A stretch of DNA of 64,000 nt from Plecoglossus altivelis. Its lineage: Eukaryota; Chordata; Actinopteri; Osmeriformes; Plecoglossidae. Position numbers and translations under genes: made by a program. Below are positions 27,221 to 37,478 of this stretch, piece after piece; position 1 is the stretch's first letter, and each line of letters starts with the position of its first letter. A model generated the notes under the pieces. It was not told the DNA's origin and did no database searches. It saw nothing but the letters and a program-made list of their open reading frames with translations. The DNA lies in assembly GCA_036571765.1 (NCBI GenBank), contig BROE01000020.1, positions 1 to 64,000 of the forward strand. The letters are read 5' to 3'.

Positions 27221-30200
27221 TCAGCTGTGGTCAGGGGGAGGGACCAGAGGTTGGGGGCAGGGCTCTGGACTTAGCAGCCTATCCAGTTCATCCACCTGTG
27301 GGGTGGGTGGGGCCAGGGGTCGGGACAGCCCTCCTCCCACGGAGGTCATCAGGTTGGGGACACTCTTGCTGCGGACGCACTGGAAATCAACATGGCGGCT
27401 CTTGCCCTCCTCCTTCTCCCAGGAGAGCTGGATGAAGGGCCGCTGGACATAGTTGTAGATCACCTCAGACTTCCCCCCTGGACGCCTCTTCACCTTCTCC
27501 TTACAAGTGGGGTAACCTGGTTACAGGACGCAGCATTTACATAGAGTACCCTGGTTACAGGACGCAGCATACATGTAGGGTACGCTAGAGTCAGGTCACA
27601 GCATGCATATAAGGTACCCTAGTTACAGGACGCAGCATATATATATAGAGAGTACCCTAGTTACAGGGCACAGCAAACATGTAGGGTACGCTGGTTACAG
27701 GACGCAGCATACATGTAGGGTACATCCAGGTACACCCTATCCAGATGTTCTTCAGAGGAAGCAGAGGAGGGGAAGTTGCTGTTTGGGTTTGGCTACTCAC
27801 CTTCAATCCCTATCCTAATGTTCTTCAGGCCCCGCTCCTTCAGCAAGGCTTTAGCCACATCCCGGTTCTCAATGTACTTGAAGAAGCGGTACAGCTTGGT
27901 GCTGTAGACAACTGCAGAACAGGCAAAAGACCCAAACTTCAGCTAATGACACACAAGTAATTTAGTTGATCCAGTAACTTGGATTTGACAGCAATTGAGG
28001 TGCAGGCATTTTGATTTAATTCAACATCATTCATTTGTTTTTATTGCATGATTTGAGTGTCTTTAGTGTGTAATGTAATGTAGGTTCTTGGTTTTGCATT
28101 TGCCATGGGAGGGTTGTTGGAGTGCAACACAGTGAGATGTGAAGTGAAGTGACGTATTGTCAAGTATGGTGACCCATACTCGAAATTAACCCTCTGCATT
28201 TAACCCATCCAAGTGCACACACAACAGTGAGTAGTGGGCAACCGCACGCACACACAGTGAACATACACATGTGCTCCCTCTCCCTCACTTTGAGAGCACT
28301 CCTCTCCCAGGGGAGGCGGGTGGTCGTGGTCCCAGTCCACCAGGTCGTCGTCCGTTAGGACCACGATGTGACACTCCCTCTCCCCTTCCTGTGCACTGGC
28401 CACCATCACCGGGACAACCAGCTCCTCCAGGAAGTTCTCAAACTGGCGTCGTGCCCCATCATTGGACAGCTCGTGCAACAAAGCACCTGGAAAACCACAC
28501 AAGGACGCTCAGGGTTACAACCAGCAGCTTCTAGAACGACCCTGGTCCTCAGGGACCCACTGCCTTGCAGCTTCTAGAACGACCCTGGTCCTCAGGGACC
28601 CACTGCCTCGCAGCTTCAAGAACGACCCTGGTCCTCAGGGACCCACTGCCTCGCAGCTTCTAGAACGACCCTGGTCCTCAGGGACCCACTGCCTCGCAGC
28701 TTCTAGAACGACCCTGGTCCTCAAGGACCCACTGCCTCGCAGCTTCTAGAACGACCCTGGTCCTCAGGGACACACTGCCTTGCAGGCTCTAGAAGTTCCC
28801 CTCCTTCGACACACCTGAATAAATGGGGCGTTATCAGTCTCAGCGGAAGCATCGGAAACATCTCAAACATGCAGGACAGGGTGTCTCTGAGGGCCAAGGT
28901 TACGAACCACTGTTCAAGCTCATCTGCGGGACTGTGAAAATCATTACCTTACCTCTGAATGAAGTGTGCTGTATATTTTGGTGTGCTACGTTACAAAATG
29001 ATACTTAATGCTCTGAAACATTAAGACCCAATAGGCCCGATTTATTGTTTTACAGATTCACAATAAATGTCAGTTCTTGTGAGGTTTGTGTAATGGAACA
29101 AGAACTGTATCAGCAGAAGTGTTGAATGGCCCCATGGACACGGACGAGTGGGACTTACTGAGGTCTCTGCACCTCACAGTGCTGTAGTCAAAGTTGATGC
29201 AGAGGTAATCACAGGCCTCTCTGAGCTCCGACACCGACACCCCATCTGGACACTGCAGGATGCCCCCTCGGTAGTAGTCCTGATGTACAGAGGACAAACA
29301 GCACAGCAAGGAAGAGACGTGTAGAGGAAAGGAAAGCGACTAGAGACAAGCGATTGTCAAATTAACATTTAATCTTAGAAATTAAAAATGAATGATGATT
29401 TTCAGGAGCTAAACCAGGGGCGTAGTTAGACATACAACTCTACACGGGCACAGGCCCTTATTCATTATTCATATTCCTTTTTTTACTTCCAAGCTTGTTG
29501 CTTTTGCAACAATGCCCAACCCACTCGACCATAGAAACTCCCCTTGCTTAACCCACTAAACAACAGTACAGGGATGCAAGTTTAATAACAGCTTTTGCAT
29601 GAACCACTAGAGTTGACTCAAGCATTTTATTTTTATTTATTTGAGAGCAAATACAGTTTTTTGAGCTTCATGTAATACTGTTTTAGTCTAAAACATCAGT
29701 AGACTTATCATTAAAAAACTTTCTTCAGTTTTCACAATCTCAATTCTGACTTGTGTGCCGAGTATAACTTCTGGATATGTAAGAAATGGGGATTTCCTGT
29801 GTGCTTACACTAACCACTAACCAATAGAACTAGTCATCGGATACTAGTTAGTATGTTTCTCATGTTAGCTTGCTATTATTGAGAAGAAGATTGTGTGTAT
29901 GTGTCAGGGTTAATGAAGGCTTGGGGAAAGGAGAAAGAGAGCTCCAACTGTGATCTCTAGTCAGAGAGAGGTCATGAGATGAGAGCTGTGAATCTCTTTC
30001 TCTGTGACTGTTGTAACGTCATTACTGCCTGACTGTCGCTGTCTATGTTTACATTCTTGTGCCCCGTAAATGATGGTCCTTCAGCCTTCAGAGCGGGGAG
30101 AGAGAGGGGATCGAGACCTAAACCTGGAGTTGTTGTACGTATTGATAAATACGTATTAAACTCCAGAACTCAGCTGAGATCCAAATCCAGAACTCAGCTG

Positions 30201-31010
30201 AGACAGCAGAACACTTTCTTCAACAACGTTTGTGTGCAAACTCAGAAGATTGCTTTGATCCTGCTTTGACGTTACAAGCGTTCATTGAGACACTGTGTTT
30301 ATTTTTTCTCGGATTATGAACCTAAATTAATGCACTAATTTCATGACTAATAAAGTAAATTGTTGCAACTCAAGTTTTAAGATTTTACTGGGCAACAAAG
30401 CAGATTTACACTAAAGCACATGGGCCAGTGTCTAACAACACCCCTGAGATCAACATTTTGATGAACTCCTTAATGACGGAAAATCCTTTACCAGCACAAC
30501 TCTGAAGATGTTAGCCCCAATTCCCTCCACAATCTCGTACTCTCCTTTTCCACTGGGACGTGTGAAGTTGCGATGCCAAGCAGGACCAAACATCCTGAAA
30601 TTGAGCGGTGAATAAATATACTAGTGTCAGAGTATATCCATCTGAAAATCTTTGACTCATTCTTCATTCTTCTTGTTGATAACTTGGATATGCCAATGCA
30701 ATTGTGAGCCTGTGCACCTCTCTACATGGTGTCATGTGATGTTAAACAGGGAGAAGACAGTCTCACCTTCCTATCATGGTGTCATTTGATGTTAAACAGG
30801 GAGAAGACACTCTCACCTTCCTAACATGGTGTCAGGGTGTGTCGTAAAGAGGGCAGGGTCCACCACGAAGTGTGTTCCGTCCACCACTAGGGTGACTCTC
30901 CCAGAGGCGGATAGAGAGGGAGGGCGAGGCAGGTCAGAGGGCTGAGAGGCAGGGCGAGGCAGGTCAGAGGGCTGAGAGGCAGGGCGAGGCAGGTCACCCC
31001 TGCCCTCCAT
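27221..31010 (-). CDS. kctd20: BTB/POZ domain-containing protein KCTD20
   Basis: Coding exons (minus): 30817-31010, 30492-30594, 29159-29279, 28289-28486, 27801-27911, 27221-27516. They total 1,023 nt, or 340 residues, shorter than the roughly 420 in human because the N-terminus differs. KCTD20 and its paralogue BTBD10 are cytoplasmic BTB proteins reported to promote Akt activation by opposing PP2A. Recognisable parts are VTLVVDGTHFVVDP (BTB start), HPDTMLGRMFGPAWHRNFTR, VSVSELREACDYLCINFDYS, RECHIVVLTDDDLVDWD, LYRFFKYIENRDVAKALL and GKSRHVDFQCVRSKS near the end. I chose ATG 31010-31008, in frame with the BTB domain; an in-frame TGA lies just upstream at the likely exon edge. More 5' coding exons cannot be excluded. 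kctd20 rather than btbd10 is inferred mainly from its place beside stk38. Confidence 0.88.
27517..27735. repeat. Minisatellite next to the last kctd20 acceptor
   Basis: About six copies of a 33-37 bp unit with the core CTGGTTACAGGACGCAGCAT and then TAGGGTACCC. The first copy overlaps the real acceptor of the last exon (27517-27518). Confidence 0.85.
28140..28265 (-). mobile_element. SINE 3' fragment (tRNA-derived teleost SINE)
   Basis: Reverse orientation. GGTGACCCATACTCGAAATT and GCATTTAACCCATCCAAGTG match the tail of the fuller SINE at 52563-52900. It lies about 23 bases from the donor of the kctd20 exon at 28289. Confidence 0.75.
28509..28912. mobile_element. hAT-type MITE with an internally amplified 43-bp unit
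   Basis: The right end reads GGCCAAGGTTACGAACCACT G, the inverse of the CAGTGGTTCTCAACC terminus typical of hAT (Charlie-like) elements. Near the left end a 43-bp unit starting AACGACCCTGGTCCTCAGGG occurs at 28535, 28578, 28621, 28664, 28707 and 28750, an exact 43-base period. Similar MITE halves lie at 52327 and 55287. Confidence 0.7.
29340..30490 (-). other. kctd20 intron without recognised features
   Basis: AT-rich sequence. The open frame at 30045-30269 has no family features and no exon signals that fit the gene. I see nothing else here. Confidence 0.4.
30725..30834 (-). repeat. Tandem duplication of the kctd20 exon 1 donor
   Basis: A 50-bp unit at 30725-30774 is repeated at 30775-30824, and the first ten bases recur at 30825. 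Each full unit carries the donor AGGAAG|GTGAGA on the minus strand. The reading frame uses the one at 30816-30811; the identical decoy is at 30766-30761. Confidence 0.9.
30906..30995 (-). repeat. Coding minisatellite in kctd20 exon 1
   Basis: Two identical 30-bp units (30931-30960 and 30961-30990) plus diverged flanks encode the decapeptide DLPRPASQPS twice and then DLPRPPSLSA. The repeats lie N-terminal to the BTB domain. Confidence 0.9.
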
Positions 31011-31367
31011 GCTAGAGCTTGGCTCAAGGACCGCACTCACAGATCACTGTAGGGACCAGAAAAACAACTTTAAAGAAACCCTGTGTGATCTCCTCCCCAG
31101 ACAGGTTTAAACAACAGAGAAAACAAGCAACTGTGAGTCAATAATAGAACCAAGAGCCATCCCACTCACTTTTAATATTTGTAAATTAATAAACAATAAA
31201 CTTACCTTGCCAGCAAACATTCCCTGATCATGATCTAAAATAAAATACCACCTACCATCACTGCCATTGGAAATGTACTTCATTTATTTAAGTTATTTTT
31301 TTATTGCTCTCCAGGGTCGGTGGACATTGTGTAAACGCAAAAAAAGAATCATCTCTTTTCTATCTCA

Positions 31368-34300
31368 TATCAGAATCAGAATTGGTTTTATTTGCCACAC
31401 AAGATATACAAGCACAGAATTTACTGTGGCATGGCGGAGGAGGGGGGGGGGGTAAACACAGTAGTGCAAAATCACAATGGTAGTTTTAAGTTGTCATGTC
31501 ATGTGCTAAAGTGGCTTGTACAGAGTGCAGTAGGAGGATCCCGGAGCGGGGGTGTTGGGGTGTTGGTAGTTTGTGGCTATGTATACTGAGTCCTTGGCCC
31601 TGTTGAAGAGGGCAATAGCAGAGGGGTAGAAGCTGTTCCTGTGGCGAGAGGTTTCGGTCCTGATGGACCGCAGCCTCCTGTCAGAGGGGAGCAGCTGAAG
31701 CAAAGAGTGTCCAGGGTAGGAGGAGTCGGCCACAATCTTCCTCACTCGCCTCAAGGACCTCGAGGTGTGCAGGTTGCAGCCTTCTCGGCGGCACGGATGA
31801 TGCAGTGCAGTCAGCTCCTGTCCTTGGCAGTGGCAGCAGTGTACCAGACGGTGATGGAGGAGGTGAAAATGGGCTCAATATTAGCTGTATAGAATTGCAC
31901 CATCATTGTCTTTGGCAGGTTGAATTTCTTCAGCTGCCGCAGGAAATACATCCTCTGCTGGGCTTTCTTAACCAGTGAGGCGATGTTCAGCTCCCACTTG
32001 AGGTCCTGGGAGAGTGTGCCCAGGAAACGGAGGGACTCAACAGTGTTGACCTGGTAGTCGCACAGAGTGATGGGGGAGAGTGGGGCTGGGTCCTTTCTGA
32101 AGTCTACAACCATCTCCACTGTCTTCAGAGCATTTAGCTCGAGGTTGTTCTGGCTACACCAGGTCACCAGGTTGTCAGCTTCCCTCCGGTAGTCAGACTC
32201 ATCCCCACCGGAGATGAGCCCGATCAGGGTGGTGTCGTCTGCTAACTTCAGGAGCTTGACAGACGGGTGACTGGAGGTGCAGCTGTTGGTGTACAGGGAG
32301 AAGAGCAGAGGGGAAATGCACTGCTTCTTGTCAGACACGAAGTCTGTGACCCACCTGCAGGTGGGGTCAGGCACGTTCAGCTGGGAGAGCTTGTCCTGAA
32401 GCAGAGCAGGGATGATGGTATTGGAGGCAGAGCTGAAGTCCACAAACAGGATCCTGAAGTAGGTGCTTGGGGAGTCCAGATACTGATGGGTGAAGTGTAT
32501 GGCTATATTAACTGCGCCATCCACAGACCTGTTGGCTCTGTAGGCGAACTGCAGGGGGTCCAGGAGGGGGTCCGTGATGTTTTTGAGGTGTGCCAGCATC
32601 AAGAGCTCAAAGGACTTCATTACCACAGATGTCAGTGCGACGGGTCTGTAGTCGTTCAGTCCTGTTGGTCTGGACTTCTTGGGCACAGGTATGATGGTGG
32701 AGGATTTGTGGCAGGCTGGCACATGGCATGTCTCCAGGGAGGTGTTGAAGATGTTGGTGAACACTGGGGACAGCTGGTCCGCACAGTGCTTTAGCGTGGC
32801 AGGGGAGACGGTGTCCGGTCCAGCCGCTTTGCAGGGGTTCTGTTTCTTGAACACTGTTGACTTCCCTCTCTTGAATGGAGAGTCAGCATTGTGTAGGTGT
32901 TGATGGTTGATGTGGTGGGGAAGGTGTCTGCGGTAGCATGGGGGTGTTAAAGGATTTTCTTTCAAATCTGCAGTAGAACTCATTCAGGTCGTCGGCCAGG
33001 CGGGAGTCATAGTGGTGGGTGTGGCTCTGGGCTTGTAGTTTGTAATCTGCCTGAGCCTCCTCCAGACAGAAGTAGAGTCGTTCGTAGAGAATTGGTCTTT
33101 CACTTTCTCTGAGTACCGTCATTTAGCATCCCTTACCGCCCTGCTAACTAACTTTTTAGACTCCTTGAATCTGTACTTGTCCCCACTTTTAAATACCTCC
33201 TCTTTCTTGGACCTTAGACTTCTGAGTTTAGCTGTAAACCAGGGTTTGCCATTGTTGAAGCTCACCCTGGTTTGTGTTGGTATGCAGGAGTCCTCACAGA
33301 AGCTGATGTACGACGTTACAGCCTCAGTGAGCTCATCCAGGCAATTTGTGGCAGCAGCAAACACTTCCCAGTCAGTGCAGTCCAAGTTATCCCTGAGATC
33401 CTCCACAGCCTCACTGGACCACTGTTTACAGAGTTTAAGTTTCTGCCTGTATGCAGAAATCAGGTGGATCATGGCGTGATCAGAGTGTCCCAGTGCTACA
33501 CGAGAGACAGCATGATAAGCTTTGCTGGCTGTGGTGTAGCAGTGATCTAGGGTATTTCCCTCTCTGGTGGGGCAGTTGATGAATTGTCTGTATGCGGGGA
33601 GTTCCTGACTGTTCCTTTGTTGAAGTCCCCGAGGACAATGATTAGCGAATCCGGGTGAGTTCGCTCTACTTTCAGAATCTGGTCTGCGAGTGCACGCTGC
33701 GCCTCTTTCACATGCAGGCCCTGTGTCAGGTAAACTCCGACCAGAATAAAGGATGCGAACTTCCAGGGTGAGTAAAAGGGTTTGCAGTTTATAAAAAATG
33801 ATTCCAGGTCGGGGGGCGGGGGGGGGGGGAACAATGCCTCATAATCTTTGACACATCCACACACCAGCAGCAGTTGATATAGAAAACAAATGCCTCCACC
33901 CTTCTTTTTTCCAGATAGGGCTGTGTCTTGGTCCGCTCTTAGCAGCTGAAAATTCGGACAGGTCAAGCATAGTGTCCATGATCTTGTCGCACAGCCGTGT
34001 TTCGGTGAAGCACATGGCCGAGGAAAGTCCTTGTTTTTTGCCATGGTTAGCTGGAGTTCGCCCATTTTATTGTGGAGTGAGCACACATTAGAGAGAAAGA
34101 GACTCGGAAGCGCAGGCCAGTTACCTCGTCTCCTAAGTCGGACAAGCGAGCCTGCGCGTTTTCCCTCTCCTTTGGCGCCGGTGTAACTGTTTCAGGGCGC
34201 AGACAATACCGAGTGTAGCGTTGAACAATATATCCACAAGTTCTGCCTCCGGGAGCAGAAAAGTGGGGATCAAGTTAGCAGGAGTAGTTCCCCTGATGTT

Positions 34301-34450
34301 TAGGAGTTCTTCTCTTGTTAGAGAAATCCGTGGATCTTGGCTCAATACAGAATTTATAAACAAAACTAGACAAACAATCACGCTTGATCCTGCTGAGACG
34401 GCCATTCGCGGCGCCATCTTGGATCTCATCGCAGCGCCATCTTGGTATCA
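31368..34450 (-). mobile_element. Rex1-like (CR1-group) LINE, nearly full length, inactive
   Basis: Minus strand, 5' to 3'. A start region reads MRSKMAPRMAVSAGSS (34429). Endonuclease remnants include VYLTQGLHVKEAQRALADQI and GDFNKG (33570-33750), then a linker (33472-33119). The reverse transcriptase (32983-31811) has GPDTVSPATLKHCADQLSPV, DYRPVALTSVVMKSFE, FAYRANRSVDGAVNIA and LADDTTLIGL. A C-terminal part (31754-31506) contains HRNSFYPSAIALFNRAKD. The 3' tail ends near 31368. Several frameshifts interrupt it, and the reverse transcriptase has lost an internal segment. It lies about 360 bases upstream of the kctd20 start, in the same orientation. Confidence 0.9.
34412..34443 (-). promoter_or_regulatory. 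Two YY1-like sites at the LINE 5' end
   Basis: AAGATGGCG occurs twice on the minus strand (34420-34412 and 34443-34435), 23 bases apart, at the extreme 5' end of the Rex1-like element. AAGATGGC is the classical YY1 core, and several LINE promoters carry one. The downstream copy contains an ATG of the element's first frame. Confidence 0.5.
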
Positions 34451-34459
34451 TGTTCAGAG

Positions 34460-37400
34460 GGCTCACAAGTCTCATGAATTCACTGTGAGACCAGGGTTGC
34501 TGTTTTGTTTTTGCCAAACTAGGATACTTTGAAAACCATGCTGCTGGAGAAAATGTAGACAGTTGTTTTTTTGTGGCTACTGCTAAACCTGACTGCGGCA
34601 TTTCATTTCTGCCCCGTTTTGGTGTGCTTCATTCAAGTCACTGTTGCTCTATCTCTGCATGATTAAACTGAAGGATTAGTTGTAATGAACTGAAACGTGA
34701 ATATAGCTGAAAACAAGAAAAATATTGATCCTCCAGTCATTTTTACGTTTTGACTATGGAGGCATCTGTGGGATAAACGTACTAACTCTGTCAATCTACT
34801 CCCAAAAGGTACTGGGCTACTTTTCAGGCATTTTGGGCAGATTGTAAACACTTGTCATGCTGGATTTGTTTGTACTGTACCTGGCAACCATTCGTTAGAC
34901 TCACGTCAGCGAATTTTCCGTTTTACGAAATCAGGTATTTGAATCTTGTTACTCATAAAGAAAAAATCCTTTTCAAGTCACTGATTCACTTTAACAGGTG
35001 GGCGGCAGGTTTTCGTGTTTTCTGCGCCAATATTCATGCGTAGCTTTTACGCCTTCGTAGGCCTCGTTGGCCTCGTTGGCCCCAGGAGACAAAACTGTCT
35101 TCCCAGTAGCTGTTCTACTCATTTCCCTGAGTGATCTTATTAGACTGGTCCCATCTGCCCAAGGGCACCATAAGACCTGCAGGAGGATTAGCACTGGGAG
35201 TCATCCATCTCATCATCTGCTCTCCCAGACCGGGAAGTCCCCAAACCCCTCTGGGTGAGCGACCATCCCGGGGGAAAACAGTGAGATCTTATCTAGCTAC
35301 TCTGGGCTGTGATTGTTGTGGTAAACAGCATGGACTGTAGAAAGTGACACACTTGTTGAAATGTGACCCTTTCATTTATAAATATAAATTGTATGAAGTT
35401 ACTGGATGTAAATGATTATGCAGACAATTGCATCATTGTCACTATATTGAGATGAGATTGAGATATAGATATCTATAGATCTATATAGATATATAACAAG
35501 TGGCTGTGTAGTGAATTAATGACCAAACTAGGTTGTTTAGGAGAGCTGAGGTAAACCAGTAATCGGAGTGCAGAGAACAGTCTCACCACACCAGGAGCTA
35601 CGCAAACTCGTCTCCTCGTCCAAGCCCGCACAACAACATCTAAACACGGCGCCTACGGTCTTTGTTAACACATGTACAGTATTTGTCCAGACTGGATTGG
35701 TGGGCATGTAGTTAGTAGTACAGTCGATACGTATACACAAATAAAAGTTGATGACTACATGAGTTTGGCGTTACGCTCCCGACGCCTTTTTATGGCCACA
35801 TGCAAGAGAGACAAACGGGGTTGTCATGTGTCGGGTACTCAATTCAGCACACAATGCAAAACATTGTAAGGCAACGATATGAATATCAAAATGATTTACC
35901 AGAGCTTCAGGTTGATGGTAGTGTTTCGTTTGTAATGTGCGGTTGGAGGAGTTTCTGCGTCAGGAAAGTAAAAAAAAAAAACTGGGACAATCTTGAGGCA
36001 ACATGCAGTGCGTAGCCTAAAGGATTAGCACCCATCACATACGGTGGTGACAATGGATCAGTGGATATCAATCCAATTAGGTTTGCGTAGAACCAGACAG
36101 ACTCGCGTAAGAGACCTATGAGCCGCAGGGACAACACATTCTGGTTCTGCTAAATTCACAAACTTGAAGTGGGTCTTCTTGGTATCTTTCTTTATTTTGG
36201 GGGATGATCTGCATATCTGTAGAACAATTGCAAATCATCTCAATATAGTGACAATGATGCAATTGTCTGCATAATCATTTACACCCAGTAACTTCATACT
36301 AATACAATTTATCACCCGGTAGCATTACATGCTACTGGTGTTTAAAATTAATTTAAACACGTAGTTTGTTAGACAGATCAGTCACTTTTAATCTGAATAT
36401 TTGTATGACTAAAAAAAGTATCGTTTCCATAGACAAGTGGCAAAGATGCCTGTGGTAGATCTATAAAAGGTTTCTTTACGTTAGACTTGTCATAAAGGTC
36501 TCAATTTGTAGTTCTAACCCTCTTAACATTTTCATTACAAACATAGAAACAGTCTCTCAACAACATCTAGCTTCTCAAAGGTGCACTTCACAAGCACTTG
36601 TACATTCTTGTTGCCCTTGTTGGCTTGATCTCAACACAAATGTGAATGGCACATTCAATAAATGGTCTTAAACTTGAACAAAAACGCAAATTAAATATAT
36701 TTTCATTTCAAGAAAAGCAGTGCAGAGATGTTAACAAGGGTTTGCAAAGTTATGAAAAAGCATGAAAATATATTTTAAGAATAAAGCCCTGGACCATGCT
36801 GCCCTGAATGTGTAAAAAAAAAAAAAAAATCATTTTTTACAGTCAACCACAACCTCAACAAGAGCAACTGATCCAGAGAGACTTTCAGTCTTTAAAGTCA
36901 ACATTAGCTTCGGTTGTGTGCTGCTATGATGTCATTATAAGGGTATCCAAGCATGACTCGCTGGCACAGTAATGGACATGAGTAATTTCTTTAACTTTGA
37001 ATATGCACAACAGTCCTTAAGCACAAAGGTATTTTCCAATTAAGCCTGACTCACAATTCACTATACATATACATTCCAGGGATGTCAATTGTGGCCAACA
37101 TGTCATGCCAGCAAAACATCAACAGGTCAAAGGTCAACATCATGTTCAGGTGGGACAATAAGATGTTTACCTGAACGTTGCACATTATTTATACAGTTAT
37201 CTTTACTGTGAATAAAATTGTATAAATAAAAAAATGCAATCTCTCTGTTTACTTTCTCTACCACTGTCTCTTTTTCTCTCTCAACAACGTGTCACTGTAA
37301 CAAACCATGTAAGGTTCTTTCTAATAAAATCATTCAGTAATCATCCAATAGTATAGTAACATGGGTGTCTCAACATCAGCTCAACCAATCAGACATCATC

Positions 37401-37470
37401 TCATGTCTCAGGGAACCCCATCAGGACTGTCCAATTTGTAAAAGATTCAGCAGCTGTCAGTAGCTGTGGC
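34460..37470. other. Intergenic region between the LINE and cacna1s
   Basis: No gene is recognised. It holds the inverted repeat listed separately, a TA-palindromic patch around 35465-35500 and A-rich runs near 36815. The part adjoining 37479 should include the cacna1s 3' untranslated region; I could not place its poly(A) signal with confidence. Confidence 0.4.
35391..36299. repeat. Inverted repeat, 64-bp arms, 63/64 identical
   Basis: Arm 1 is 35391-35454 and arm 2 is 36236-36299. They are reverse complements with a single mismatch (GGATG versus GGGTG). The arm starts GTATGAAGTTACTGG and ends CACTATATTGAGATG. The spacer is about 780 bp with no recognised coding content. Confidence 0.9.
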
Positions 37471-37478
37471 ATTTTGGT

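Noticed and set aside
32267..32794. 175-codon plus-strand frame
   Set aside because: Antisense of the Rex1-like reverse transcriptase.
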